Origin: Burkholderia sp. Bp8963
GTDB taxonomy: Bacteria; Pseudomonadota; Gammaproteobacteria; Burkholderiales; Burkholderiaceae
Direction: 5' to 3'
NCBI RefSeq assembly: GCF_003854275.1
Contig: NZ_QTQP01000038.1
Span: forward strand, 1-64,000
DNA length: 64,000 bases
In this document: piece by piece, positions 38,231 through 47,328 of the stretch
Position numbering within the stretch: position 1 is the stretch's first letter
Layout of the letters: every line of letters begins with the position of its first letter
The notes under the pieces: model-generated
Databases searched by the model: none
What the model saw: only the letters and a program-made list of their open reading frames with translations
What the model was told of the DNA's origin: nothing
Translations under genes and position numbers: made by a program

Positions 38231-39868
38231 ATGGGTAAGCCGTTGCTGGGCCAGATGATGGACATGCCGCTCCTGGTGTCCTCGCTGATCGCGCATGCCG
38301 CGCGGCACGCGGGTGATGTCGAGATCGTATCGAAGCGGATCGAGGGCGACCTGCACCGCTACACGTATCGCGATTGCGAACGGCGCGCGAAGCAGCTCGC
38401 GCAGGCGCTCGCGCGCCTCGGCGTCGACGCGGGCGAGCGCGTCGGCACGCTCGCATGGAACGGCTACCGGCATCTCGAGGCGTATTACGGGATCAGCGGG
38501 ATGGGCGCCGTCTGCCACACGATCAATCCGCGCCTCTTCCCCGAACAGATCGCGTACATCGTCAATCACGCGGACGACCGCTACGTGTTCTTCGACCTCA
38601 ATTTCGCGCCGCTCGTCGATGCGATCGCGCCGCAATGCCCGAACGTGAAGGGCTGGATCGCGATGACCGACGCCGCGCACCTGCCGTCCGGCGCGACGCC
38701 ATTCCTGTGCTACGAGTCGCTCGTCGACGCCGAGGACGGCCGCTACGACTGGCCGCGTCTCGACGAGCAGCAGGCGTCGGGGCTCTGCTACACGTCGGGC
38801 ACGACCGGCAATCCGAAGGGCGTGCTGTATTCGCATCGGTCGACCGTGCTGCATGCGTACGGCGCCGCGCTGCCGGATGCAATGAACCTGTCCGCGATGG
38901 ACGCGGTGCTGCCCGTCGTGCCAATGTTCCATGTGAACGCGTGGGGCCTGCCGTACTCGGTGCCGCTCACGGGCGGCAAGCTCGTGCTGCCCGGCAAGGA
39001 TCTCGACGGCAAGTCGCTGTACGAGCTGATCGAGGCGGAGCGCGTGACGTTTTCCGCGGGCGTGCCGACGGTCTGGCTCGGCCTCCTCAACTACATGCGC
39101 GAAGCGGGCGTGCGTTTCTCGACGCTGAACCGCACGGTGATCGGCGGCTCCGCATGTCCGCCCGCGATGCTGCGCACGTTCGAGGACGAATACGACGTGC
39201 GCGTGATTCACGCATGGGGGATGACCGAGCTGTCGCCGCTCGGCACGCTCGCAAAGCTGAACTGGGCGCAGTCGCAGCGTCCGCTCGATGCGCAGCGCCA
39301 GCTGCTCGAGAAACAGGGACGCGTGATCTTCGGCGTCGACATGCGGATCGTCGGCGAGGACGGCCGCGAGCTGCCGTGGGACGGCGTCGCATTCGGCGAG
39401 TTGCAGGTGCGCGGCCCGTGGGTGATCGACCGCTACTTCCGGAGCGACGCGTCGCCGCTCGCCGACGGCTGGTTCCCGACCGGCGACGTCGCGACGATCG
39501 ATCCGGACGGTTTCCTGCAGATCACCGACCGCAGCAAGGACGTGATCAAGTCCGGCGGCGAGTGGATCAGCTCGATCGACATCGAGAACGTCGCGATCGC
39601 GCATCCGGCCGTCGCCGAAGCTGCGTGCATCGCGTGCGCGCATCCGAAGTGGACCGAGCGGCCGCTGCTCGTCGTCGTCAAGCGCGCGGGCGCGGAAGTG
39701 AGCCGCGACGAGATGCTCGCGTTCTACGAAGGCAAGGTCGCGAAATGGTGGATTCCCGATGATGTCGTGTTCGTCGACTCGCTGCCGCATACGGCTACGG
39801 GCAAGCTGCAGAAGCTGAAGCTGCGCGAGATGTTCCGCGATTACGCGCTGCCGACGGCGACCTGTTAG
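38231..39868 (+). CDS. Acyl-CoA synthetase (AMP-forming), medium/long-chain type
   Basis: 545-residue ligase that activates a fatty acid with ATP and CoA. The AMP-binding signature is [16 protein letters not shown]. The acyl-pocket and adenine contacts include GSACPPAM and [14 protein letters not shown], the hinge motif [16 protein letters not shown] links to the C-terminal lid, and the catalytic Lys lies in [12 protein letters not shown]. It resembles the AlkK-type medium-chain ligases. GGAG lies about 10 nt before the ATG. It diverges from selO across 156 bp, and the FadB-like gene follows 232 bp downstream, so both probably serve beta-oxidation. Confidence 0.94.
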   Translation: MGKPLLGQMMDMPLLVSSLIAHAARHAGDVEIVSKRIEGDLHRYTYRDCERRAKQLAQALARLGVDAGERVGTLAWNGYRHLEAYYGISGMGAVCHTINPRLFPEQIAYIVNHADDRYVFFDLNFAPLVDAIAPQCPNVKGWIAMTDAAHLPSGATPFLCYESLVDAEDGRYDWPRLDEQQASGLCYTSGTTGNPKGVLYSHRSTVLHAYGAALPDAMNLSAMDAVLPVVPMFHVNAWGLPYSVPLTGGKLVLPGKDLDGKSLYELIEAERVTFSAGVPTVWLGLLNYMREAGVRFSTLNRTVIGGSACPPAMLRTFEDEYDVRVIHAWGMTELSPLGTLAKLNWAQSQRPLDAQRQLLEKQGRVIFGVDMRIVGEDGRELPWDGVAFGELQVRGPWVIDRYFRSDASPLADGWFPTGDVATIDPDGFLQITDRSKDVIKSGGEWISSIDIENVAIAHPAVAEAACIACAHPKWTERPLLVVVKRAGAEVSRDEMLAFYEGKVAKWWIPDDVVFVDSLPHTATGKLQKLKLREMFRDYALPTATC

Positions 39869-40100
39869 CGGTTGCGCGGCGACCGGATGCGCCGGCGGCG
39901 GGCGGCGCTTCTCCGGGATGCCCGCACCGGGATGCCCGCACCGGGACGCACGGATCCGTCCCCGGATCGCACGAAAAAATCAAATTGAACGACCGTGCTT
40001 TTTCGTTGTATGCTGCCTCCGTTCGTCTTGGACAAGCGGCCGATCGACCGCGCACAATGAAGCGCAGCCACCCCGGCGCGCGATGCATGGAGGCAGGCAG

Positions 40101-42185
40101 ATGGCAGTGAATTATTCGACTCGCGACGGCGTGGCCGTCATCACGCTCGACAATCCTCCCGTCAACGGGCTTGGCCTGTCGACCCGGGCCGGCATCCTGG
40201 AAGGGCTCGATCGCGCGGCGCAGGACCCGGCGGTCAGCGCGATCGTGCTGACGGGCGCGGGCCGCGCGTTCTCGGGCGGCGCCGACATCACCGAATTCAA
40301 TACCCCGAAAGCGTTGCAGGAGCCGACGCTGCACACCGTGATCCGTGCGGTGGAAGCGAGCGCGAAGCCCGTCGTCGCGGCGATTCACAGCGTCGCGATG
40401 GGCGGCGGGCTCGAACTCGCGCTCGGCGCGCACTACCGGATCGCGGCCCCCGGCGCGCAGATCGCGCTGCCCGAGGTGAAGCTCGGCCTGTTGCCGGGCG
40501 CGGGCGGCACGCAGCGGCTGCCGCGCGCGGTCGGGCTCGAGACCGCGCTGAACATGATCGTGTCCGGCGCGCCGGTGCCGTCCGAGCAGCTCGCGAAGAG
40601 CGGGCTGTTCGACGAGATGGCCGAAGGCGACCTGCTCGACGCGGCCGTTGCGTTCGCGCACAAGGCCGGCGCGCAGGCGGGCCCGCACCCGCGCGTGCGC
40701 GACCGCGAGATCGTCCACGAGAACGCCGCGGGCTTCATCCAGTTCGCACGCAATTCCGCGCAGGCCGCCGCGCCGAATTTTCCGGCGCCGCACAAGTGCA
40801 TCGATGCGATCGAGGCGGGCGTGCTGAATGGCTTCGACAAGGGCCTCGTCGCGGAGCGCGACGGTTTTCTCGCGCTGATCATGACGCCGGAAAGCCGCGC
40901 GTTGCGGCATGCGTTCTTTGGCGAGCGCGCGGCGAGCAAGATCCCGGACGTGCCGGCCGACACGCCGGTGCGCGAGATCCGCCGCGTCGCGGTGATCGGC
41001 GCGGGCACGATGGGCGGCGGCATCGCGATGAACTTCGTGAACGCGGGGCTGCCGGTCACGCTGCTCGAGACGAAGCAGGACGCGCTCGATCGCGGGCTCG
41101 CGACGATCCGCAAGAACTACGACGCGCAGGTGAAGAAGGGCAAGCTCACGCAGGAGAAGCTCGATGCGCGCATGGCGCTGATCGCGCCGACGCTGTCCTA
41201 TGACAACCTGAAGGACGCCGACCTGATCATCGAGGCCGTGTTCGAGGAACTCGGCGTGAAGGAGCAGGTGTTCGGCAAGCTCGACGAAGTCGCGAAGCCG
41301 GGCGCAATCCTCGCGTCGAACACGTCGACGCTCGACGTGAACAAGATCGCCGCGTTCACGAAGCGTCCGCAGGACGTCGTCGGCATGCACTTCTTCAGCC
41401 CGGCGAACGTGATGAAGCTGCTCGAAGTCGTTCGTGGCGATGCGACCGCGAAGGACGTGCTCGCGACCGTGATGGCGCTCGCGAAGAAGATCAGGAAGAC
41501 TGCGGTGGTGTCGGGCGTGTGCGACGGCTTCATCGGCAACCGGATGATCGAGCAGTACATCCGCCAGGCGCTGTTCATGCTCGAGGAAGGCGCGCTGCCC
41601 GCGCAGGTCGACCGTGCGATCGAGAAGTTCGGTTTCGCGATGGGCCCGTTCCGGATGAGCGACCTCGCCGGCAACGACATCGGCTGGGCGATCCGCAAGC
41701 GCCGCTACGTCGAGCAGCCCGATCTCCAGTACTCGAAGATCGCCGACCGCCTGTGCGAGCAGGGCCGCTTCGGGCAGAAGACCGGCGCGGGCTGGTACGA
41801 CTACGTGCCGGGCGAGCGCAAGGCCAGGCCGTCGGCACTCATCGACGAGATGGTCGTCGCGTATTCGAACGAGCGCGGCGTCGAGCGGCGCAAGATCGGC
41901 GACGACGAGATCGTCGAGCGGCTCGTGTTCGCGCTCGCCAACGAAGGCGCGAAGATCCTCGAGGAAAAGATCGCGTCGAAGGCGTCCGACATCGACATGG
42001 TGTACCTGACCGGCTACGGCTTCCCGCTGTGGCGTGGCGGCCCGATGCTGTATGCGGACACGGTCGGGCTCTACAACGTCGAGCGCGCAATCCGCCGTTA
42101 CGCGGCCGCCGCGAACGGTAATGCATGGCAGCTCGCGCCGTCGATCGCCGAACTCGCGAAGGCTGGGCGCGGGTTCAACGGTTGA
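40101..42185 (+). CDS. Fused enoyl-CoA hydratase / 3-hydroxyacyl-CoA dehydrogenase (FadB/FadJ-like)
   Basis: 694-residue bifunctional beta-oxidation enzyme. The N-terminal crotonase domain (about 1-180) has GAGRAFSGGADI and VAMGGGLELALGAHYRI for the oxyanion hole, plus PEVKLGLLPGAGGTQ with the catalytic Glu. The NAD domain begins near residue 295 with VAVIGAGTMGGGIAMNFV and contains NTSTLDVNKIA and GMHFFSPANVMKLLEV with the catalytic His. Two C-terminal dehydrogenase repeats end with YGFPLWRGGPMLYAD. Length is typical of the single-chain form. GGAGG lies 9 nt before the ATG. The matching thiolase is two genes on, with pncA between. Confidence 0.95.
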   Translation: MAVNYSTRDGVAVITLDNPPVNGLGLSTRAGILEGLDRAAQDPAVSAIVLTGAGRAFSGGADITEFNTPKALQEPTLHTVIRAVEASAKPVVAAIHSVAMGGGLELALGAHYRIAAPGAQIALPEVKLGLLPGAGGTQRLPRAVGLETALNMIVSGAPVPSEQLAKSGLFDEMAEGDLLDAAVAFAHKAGAQAGPHPRVRDREIVHENAAGFIQFARNSAQAAAPNFPAPHKCIDAIEAGVLNGFDKGLVAERDGFLALIMTPESRALRHAFFGERAASKIPDVPADTPVREIRRVAVIGAGTMGGGIAMNFVNAGLPVTLLETKQDALDRGLATIRKNYDAQVKKGKLTQEKLDARMALIAPTLSYDNLKDADLIIEAVFEELGVKEQVFGKLDEVAKPGAILASNTSTLDVNKIAAFTKRPQDVVGMHFFSPANVMKLLEVVRGDATAKDVLATVMALAKKIRKTAVVSGVCDGFIGNRMIEQYIRQALFMLEEGALPAQVDRAIEKFGFAMGPFRMSDLAGNDIGWAIRKRRYVEQPDLQYSKIADRLCEQGRFGQKTGAGWYDYVPGERKARPSALIDEMVVAYSNERGVERRKIGDDEIVERLVFALANEGAKILEEKIASKASDIDMVYLTGYGFPLWRGGPMLYADTVGLYNVERAIRRYAAAANGNAWQLAPSIAELAKAGRGFNG

Positions 42186-42218
42186 CCGTGTGGCCCGCGC
42201 GGCGGTGTTATGCGGGAC

Positions 42219-42316
42219 CGCAAGGCATGGGATCAGAGTAGGTGCCAATGCGCCAACTCTGATCGACCGCGAAGCATGGGGCCTGAGTAAGCGCTAAAGC
42301 GCTCACTCTGATCGAC
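42219..42316 (+). repeat. Two tandem 49-bp hairpin units before pncA
   Basis: Unit A (42219-42267) and unit B (42268-42316) are exactly 49 bp each and match at 38 of 49 positions. Each can fold into a stem-loop: in A, GATCAGAGT pairs perfectly with ACTCTGATC; in B, TGAGT and inner AGCGCT arms pair around AA. One difference is compensatory (G-C in A, A-T in B at unit positions 23 and 36). Both units end GATCGAC, and the pncA ribosome site begins 3 bp after unit B. Function unknown; a REP-like or leader element is possible. Confidence 0.85.
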
Positions 42317-42330
42317 ACAGGAGACACGCG

Positions 42331-42963
42331 ATGAAACGTACCGACGACGTCCTGCTCGTGATCGACGTGCAGTACGACTTCATGCCGGGCGGCGCGCTCG
42401 CGGTGCCAGACGGCGATGCGGTCGTGCCGGTCGTCAACGCGCTCGCCGCGCGCTTCGATCAGGTCGTGCTGACGCAGGACTGGCATCCGCGCGACCACGT
42501 GTCGTTCGCGGCGAACCATCCAGGGCGCGAGCCGTTCTCGACGCTCGCGCTGCCGTACGGCGAACAGGTGCTGTGGCCCGTGCACTGCGTGCAGGACACC
42601 GACGGCGCCGCGCTGCATCGCGACCTCGATATCCCGCACGCGCGCCTCGTGATCCGCAAGGGCAGCGACGCGCAGGTCGACAGCTACTCGGCGTTCGTCG
42701 AGGCCGATCGCACGACGCGCACGGGCCTCGCCGGCTATCTGCGCGAACTCGGCGCGAAGCGCGTGTGGTGCTGCGGGCTCGCGACCGACTACTGCGTCGC
42801 GTGGTCGGCGCTCGACGCGCGCGCGGCGGGCTTCGAAGCGGCGGTGATCGACGACGCGTGCCGCGCGATCGACCTGAACGGTTCGCTCGCAAACGCATGG
42901 CAACAACTGCAGGCGGCGGGCGTGGCGCGAGTCACGTCGGCCGGCGCACGCCCGGCGGCGTAG
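42331..42963 (+). CDS. pncA: Nicotinamidase
   Basis: 210-residue amidase that converts nicotinamide to nicotinate for NAD salvage (and would activate pyrazinamide). The catalytic triad is visible as Asp in LLVIDVQYDF, Lys in the RLVIRKGSDAQ segment and Cys in GLATDYCVAWSAL. The metal site is TQDWHPRDHVSF with Asp and two His. AGGAGA lies 6 nt before the ATG. It sits between the FadB-like gene and the thiolase, an unusual place for a salvage enzyme, and is preceded by the duplicated hairpin repeat. NAD demand by the neighbouring dehydrogenase is a possible but unproven link. Confidence 0.95.
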   Translation: MKRTDDVLLVIDVQYDFMPGGALAVPDGDAVVPVVNALAARFDQVVLTQDWHPRDHVSFAANHPGREPFSTLALPYGEQVLWPVHCVQDTDGAALHRDLDIPHARLVIRKGSDAQVDSYSAFVEADRTTRTGLAGYLRELGAKRVWCCGLATDYCVAWSALDARAAGFEAAVIDDACRAIDLNGSLANAWQQLQAAGVARVTSAGARPAA

Positions 42964-43050
42964 CGCATTCATTCAATCCAGGAAGCAGGAATCTTTGCAT
43001 CGGACAGGATCAGCGGCCAGGCACGCGATCCGATCGACAGGAGAACTTAG

Positions 43051-44229
43051 ATGACCGAAGCCGTAATCGTATCGACCGCGCGCACGCCGCTGGCGAAATC
43101 GTGGCGTGGCTCCTTCAACATGACGCACGGCGCAACGCTCGGCGGCCACGTGGTCGCCGCCGCGCTCGAGCGCGCGAAGCTCGATCCCGCGCGCGTCGAG
43201 GACGTGATCATCGGCTGCGCGAACCCGGAAGGCGCGACGGGCGGCAACATCGCGCGGCAGATCGCGCTGCGTGCAGGGCTGCCCGTGAGCGTGCCGGGCA
43301 TGACGGTGAACCGCTTCTGCTCGTCCGGACTGCAGACGATCGCGCTGGCCGCGCAGCGGATCATCGCAGGTGAAGGCGACGTGTACGTCGCGGGCGGCGT
43401 CGAGTCGATCTCGTGCGTGCAGAACGAGATGAACCGCCACATGGCGTATGAAGGGTGGCTGCTCGAGCACAAGCCCGAGATCTACTGGAACATGCTGCAG
43501 ACTGCAGAGAACGTCGCGAAGCGCTACGGGATCTCGAAAGAACGGCAGGACGAGTACGGCGTGCAGTCGCAGCTGAGGGCGGCGGCCGCGCAGGCCGACG
43601 GGCGCTTTGCCGACGAGATCGTGCCGATCACCGTGCGCGCCGGCGTTGCCGACAAGGCTACGGGGCGGCTCTACACGAAGGAAGTGACGGTCACGGCCGA
43701 CGAAGGGATCCGGCCGGATACGACGCTCGAAGGCGTGTCGAAGATCCGTTCGGCAGTGCCGGGCGGCGTGATCACCGCGGGCAACGCGAGCCAGTTTTCC
43801 GACGGCGGGGCGGCGTGCGTCGTAATGAGCGCCGACACCGCGCAGAAGGAAGGCCTGCAGCCGCTCGGCGTGTTCCGCGGCTTTGCGGTCGCGGGCTGCG
43901 AGCCGGACGAAATGGGCATCGGCCCCGTGTTCGCGGTGCCGAAGCTGCTGAAGCAAGCCGGCCTGAAGGTCGAGGACATCGGCCTGTGGGAGCTGAACGA
44001 AGCGTTCGCGGTGCAGGTGCTGTACTGCCGCGACAAGCTGGGGATTCCTGAAGACCGGCTGAACGTGAACGGCGGCGCGATCGCGGTCGGGCATCCGTAC
44101 GGCGTGTCGGGTGCGCGCCTGACGGGCCACGCGCTGATCGAAGGCAAGCGGCGCGGCGTGAAATACGCGGTCGTGACGATGTGCATCGGCGGCGGGCAGG
44201 GCGCAGCCGGCCTGTTCGAAATCGTCTGA
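43051..44229 (+). CDS. Acetyl-CoA acyltransferase (thiolase)
   Basis: 392-residue thiolase that cleaves 3-ketoacyl-CoA with CoA, the last step of beta-oxidation. The nucleophile is Cys90 in [11 protein letters not shown]. The second-half residues are His348 in [16 protein letters not shown] and Cys378 in [12 protein letters not shown]. The N-terminus [17 protein letters not shown] is family-typical. AGGAGA precedes the start by 7 nt. Together with the ligase at 38231 and the FadB-like protein it supplies the hydratase, dehydrogenase and thiolase steps, though an acyl-CoA dehydrogenase gene is not in the window. Confidence 0.95.
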   Translation: MTEAVIVSTARTPLAKSWRGSFNMTHGATLGGHVVAAALERAKLDPARVEDVIIGCANPEGATGGNIARQIALRAGLPVSVPGMTVNRFCSSGLQTIALAAQRIIAGEGDVYVAGGVESISCVQNEMNRHMAYEGWLLEHKPEIYWNMLQTAENVAKRYGISKERQDEYGVQSQLRAAAAQADGRFADEIVPITVRAGVADKATGRLYTKEVTVTADEGIRPDTTLEGVSKIRSAVPGGVITAGNASQFSDGGAACVVMSADTAQKEGLQPLGVFRGFAVAGCEPDEMGIGPVFAVPKLLKQAGLKVEDIGLWELNEAFAVQVLYCRDKLGIPEDRLNVNGGAIAVGHPYGVSGARLTGHALIEGKRRGVKYAVVTMCIGGGQGAAGLFEIV

Positions 44230-44556
44230 CCTGTGCGTGGCTGGCGGCCGCCGCGGCGACGCCAGCCACGCGGTCCGAATCGCGCCCATTCGTCCCATTC
44301 GCGCCGGCGGCCGCAACGAGCGGAGCCCGCCGCAGCGGCGCCGCAACGTGCGCCATTGCACGATCCGATACGATCGCGAATCAATCGGTATCGCCCCGAC
44401 GATGCTGTTTCCCCTTACTTGTCAAACGAATCGCCCCACCTATACTAGGCTCTGACATTTGTCTTTCGGCAGAATGGGCCGGATCGCGCGTCGCGCGTCG
44501 CACCGACAGCCGCGGTACGTGCCTGGAATCTGGAGCGGGCGGCGCATCGTGATCGG
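44230..44556. other. Intergenic region, thiolase / diguanylate cyclase
   Basis: 327 bp. The first 150 bp are GC-rich with no convincing gene. The second half becomes AT-richer and holds a near-consensus promoter at 44419-44446 for the cyclase gene, giving a leader of about 100 nt. No clear terminator for the thiolase is seen. Confidence 0.6.
44419..44446 (+). promoter_or_regulatory. Near-consensus sigma-70 promoter for the cyclase gene
   Basis: TTGTCA (44419-44424) and TATACT (44441-44446) are each 5 of 6 matches to consensus with a 16-bp spacer. It is the best promoter match in the window. Confidence 0.75.
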
Positions 44557-46002
44557 ATGCCCCCGCATTCGAGCCATGCAGCGGATCGATCGGGGGCCGA
44601 AGTGAGCACGACTTTCTCAGCCGGCGAGCCGCCGCGCGCCGTCAGCGCCGTCGCCAGAATCTACGCGAAATGCCTGCTGGTCGGCTTCGCGTTGCTGCCA
44701 GCCTATCTCATTGCCTATCTGTGGTTCTTTGGCGATCCGCACCTGACATTCGAGAGTCATGCGTTTCATGAACTCGCGATCGCCGCGGCGACGCTCGAAG
44801 GCACATTCGTCACCTATGTGACGTGGGTCTGCTACCGCTCGTCCGGCGAGCCGCTGCTGCGCTGGCTGACGCTCGGCTTCCTCGGTTTCGCGATGGTCTA
44901 TGCACTGCACGGCGTGTTCACAGGCATGGCGCATCACAATATCTGGCTGTTCCTGCTGTACGGGCCGGCATCGCGGCTCGTGATGGCGATCCTGCTGCTG
45001 GTCGGGCTGATGTCGTATTCGCGGCCGTCCGATCGCGTCGACAAGCGCACCAGCCTGCGCATCTGGCTGCCGTGGATCGCCTTCTTTGTGGTCATCGACG
45101 TTGCGGTCGCGTACATCGCCTATTCGCCGGTGGCCGGCGCGCTCGGTACGCGGCTGTCGATGGAGGGCGGCGCGCTGGTGTTTTCGCTGCTCAACGTCGG
45201 CGTGCTGCTCGCGCGGCGCATCCGCTCGCCGCTGATGGTGATCTACGGGATGTCGATCATGGCGTTCGCGCTGTCGTCGCTCGCATTCATCCTCGGCAAG
45301 CCGTGGAACCACATGTGGTGGCTCGCCCATGCGATCTTCGCGGGCGGCTTCTTCCTGCTCAGCTACGGTGTCGTGCAGGCGCTGCAGACCACTCGCTCGT
45401 TTTCGGCGATCTACAGCCAGGAAGACCTGATGAGCCGCCTGGCGGAATCGATGGCGCGCAGCGAGAGCGCGCTGCAGGAATTGCGCCGCACCAACCAGAA
45501 GCTCGAATATCTCGCTGCGACCGATCCGCTGACGGGCGCGTCGAACCGCCGTCAGTTCATCGCGCAGGTCGAGCGCGAGATCCAGCGCGCGGAGCGCGAC
45601 GGCACGCCGTTCTGCCTGCTCGCACTCGACCTCGACAACTTCAAGAACATCAACGACGCATACGGGCACCAGATCGGCGATGAGGTGCTGCGCGGCGTCG
45701 TGCGGCAGTGTCTCGAGGCGATCCGGCCGGCGGGTGGGCTCGCGCGGGTCGGCGGCGAGGAGTTCATGGCGTTGTTGCCCGAGATGCCGCTCGAGGGGGC
45801 GCGGATGACGGCCGAACGCGTGCGCTCGTCGATCGCAAGTTCGCCGTTCGGGCTCGATTTCAAGCGCGTGCAAGTGACGGTCAGCGTTGGCGTGGCGCAA
45901 TACGGGATCGACGGCAGCACGGTCGATGCGTTGCTGCGCGCGGTCGACGAGCGGCTCTATCAGGCGAAGCGGGAAGGGCGGAACCGGGTTGTGGCGGGGT
46001 GA
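44557..46002 (+). CDS. Membrane-bound diguanylate cyclase (GGDEF protein)
   Basis: 481-residue protein with about eight hydrophobic helices in residues 35-285 (for example CLLVGFALLPAYLIAYLWFF and MWWLAHAIFAGGFFLLSYG), a short coiled linker, and a GGDEF domain from about residue 320 (DPLTGASNRRQF). The active loop is GGEEF at 399-403, so cyclic di-GMP synthesis is expected. The RxxD inhibitory site normally found just before it is absent (PAGG there), so product inhibition may be weak. The ligand of the membrane sensor is unknown. A GTG at 44602 is a possible alternative start. Confidence 0.92.
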   Translation: MPPHSSHAADRSGAEVSTTFSAGEPPRAVSAVARIYAKCLLVGFALLPAYLIAYLWFFGDPHLTFESHAFHELAIAAATLEGTFVTYVTWVCYRSSGEPLLRWLTLGFLGFAMVYALHGVFTGMAHHNIWLFLLYGPASRLVMAILLLVGLMSYSRPSDRVDKRTSLRIWLPWIAFFVVIDVAVAYIAYSPVAGALGTRLSMEGGALVFSLLNVGVLLARRIRSPLMVIYGMSIMAFALSSLAFILGKPWNHMWWLAHAIFAGGFFLLSYGVVQALQTTRSFSAIYSQEDLMSRLAESMARSESALQELRRTNQKLEYLAATDPLTGASNRRQFIAQVEREIQRAERDGTPFCLLALDLDNFKNINDAYGHQIGDEVLRGVVRQCLEAIRPAGGLARVGGEEFMALLPEMPLEGARMTAERVRSSIASSPFGLDFKRVQVTVSVGVAQYGIDGSTVDALLRAVDERLYQAKREGRNRVVAG

Positions 46003-46483
46003 GGCGGGGCGGTCGGCAACGTCGATTCCAGTGGGCATCTGATGGATGGCTGATCGCATCGTCATTCGCGGCTCCGGCAAGCAGTGGAGCGCGATCGGGT
46101 TGCCGTTTCTCGCGGTCGTCCTCGGCTTCGGTGACCGGCTTGTGCCGGATTGCCAGCACGTGCAACGCGACGGCAATTGAACGCCGAAGACGGGTGACGC
46201 CCAGTCGAGCTTCGCGATACAGCCCATCGGAACCGGCAAGTTTGGTAGGCTTGGCGCCTGCCACCCCGTGCACGCGCTCGACGCCGGATGCGGCGTCGTG
46301 AAAAGGAGGGTATCGTCGCTCGACATGCGGCGCGATACCCGCTTCGATACTCGCCTTTGCTTCAGCCGGGCGTCAAGGTCGACGAGAGCGGACGAACGCT
46401 GGCGAATGCACGACTGCAGGGAAAATCCCTGCCGGCAACGTTTCCGGCCAAAATGGCGAACCATCACGAAAGGAGCAAACGAA
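46003..46483. other. Intergenic region, cyclase / Dabb gene
   Basis: 481 bp with no gene I can support. Reading frames exist on both strands, but none has a start with a ribosome site or a recognisable motif. Composition drops in GC toward 46310-46480. The AGGAG at 46471 belongs to the next gene. Degenerate remnants are possible. Confidence 0.5.
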
Positions 46484-46798
46484 GTGATCAGACATATTGT
46501 CATGTGGAAGCTGAAGGAATCGACGGAAGGCGCCACGCGCGCGCAGAACGCGCTGAAGCTGAAGGAGAAGCTCGACGCCTGCCGCGACATCGTGCCGGGC
46601 ATCCTGCATCTCGACGTGGGCGTCGCGACGCCGGGCCTCGAAGCCACCTACGACGTCGTGCTGGTATCCGACTTCGCCGACAAGGCCGCGCTCGACGCAT
46701 ACCAGGTGCACCCCGTCCACGAGGAAGTGAAGAAGTTCGTCGCGACCGTGCGCGAAGAGCGCCAGTGCATCGACTATCTGGTCGACGACGCACGATGA
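46484..46798 (+). CDS. Dabb-family (stress-responsive alpha/beta barrel) protein
   Basis: 104-residue ferredoxin-like single domain. It opens MIRHIVMWKLKESTEG, the typical Dabb start with the conserved His, and continues LDVGVATPGLEATYDVVLVS and HPVHEEVKKFV. Dabb dimers occur in stress proteins and in some polyketide or terpenoid cyclases; the role here is unknown. The start is GTG at 46484, with AGGAG 8 nt upstream. Its stop overlaps the thioesterase start as ATGA, so the two are translationally coupled. Confidence 0.85.
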   Translation: MIRHIVMWKLKESTEGATRAQNALKLKEKLDACRDIVPGILHLDVGVATPGLEATYDVVLVSDFADKAALDAYQVHPVHEEVKKFVATVREERQCIDYLVDDAR

Positions 46799-47274
46799 GC
46801 GACGCAGCACAACAGGCCGAAGGCCCGTCGATCGAGAGCCCGTTCGTCGACATGCTCGGCGTGCAGCTCGTGTCCGCGAAGGACGGCAAGAGCGAGATCG
46901 TGCTGCCGCTCGACGAGCGCCACATGAACACGTGGAGCATCGCGCACGGCGGCGTGACGATGACGCTCGCGGACGTCGCGCTCGCGATGGCCGCACGCAG
47001 CCTGACCGACGACGGCGTCGGCGTCGTCACGGTCGAGATGAAGGTGAACTTCATGCAGCCGGGCCGCGGCGAGCTGCGCGCCTACGGGCGCGTGATGCAC
47101 CGTTCGACGACGATGGCGTACTGCGAAGGCGAGGTGCGTGACAGCGACGGCCATTTCGTCGCGAAGGCGCTCGGCACGTTCAAGTACATGCGGCGGCTCG
47201 CGGTGGGCCGCGACATCAAGCGGCAACGCACCCGCACCGCGCCGGACGCGCATCCCGGCCCGAGCGACGTGTAA
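46795..47274 (+). CDS. PaaI-type hot-dog thioesterase
   Basis: 159-residue acyl-CoA thioesterase of the PaaI/4HBT group. The active-site region is NTWSIAHGGVTMTLADVALA, with the HGG motif and the following helix, and VTVEMKVNFMQPG forms the core strand. The last 25 residues are a basic tail rich in Arg and Pro. It is coupled to the Dabb gene and followed 54 bp later by a reductase, so the three may form an operon that hydrolyses or detoxifies acyl-CoA intermediates. The substrate is not evident. Confidence 0.88.
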   Translation: MSDAAQQAEGPSIESPFVDMLGVQLVSAKDGKSEIVLPLDERHMNTWSIAHGGVTMTLADVALAMAARSLTDDGVGVVTVEMKVNFMQPGRGELRAYGRVMHRSTTMAYCEGEVRDSDGHFVAKALGTFKYMRRLAVGRDIKRQRTRTAPDAHPGPSDV

Positions 47275-47328
47275 GTTCGCGATACGCGGCTCTGCCTGTG
47301 CGGCAGGGCCGTTTGACAGGAGACAGCG

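Noticed and set aside
39795-42248. Open frame of about 800 codons opposite the FadB-like gene
   Set aside because: Antisense shadow. The plus-strand frame has complete crotonase and dehydrogenase motifs.
42219-42316. CRISPR-like array
   Set aside because: The two units are adjacent without spacers and are self-complementary hairpins; there are no cas genes.
46003-46483. Possible gene remnant in the gap after the cyclase gene
   Set aside because: Frames on both strands lack starts, motifs and recognisable homology; it may only be non-coding DNA.
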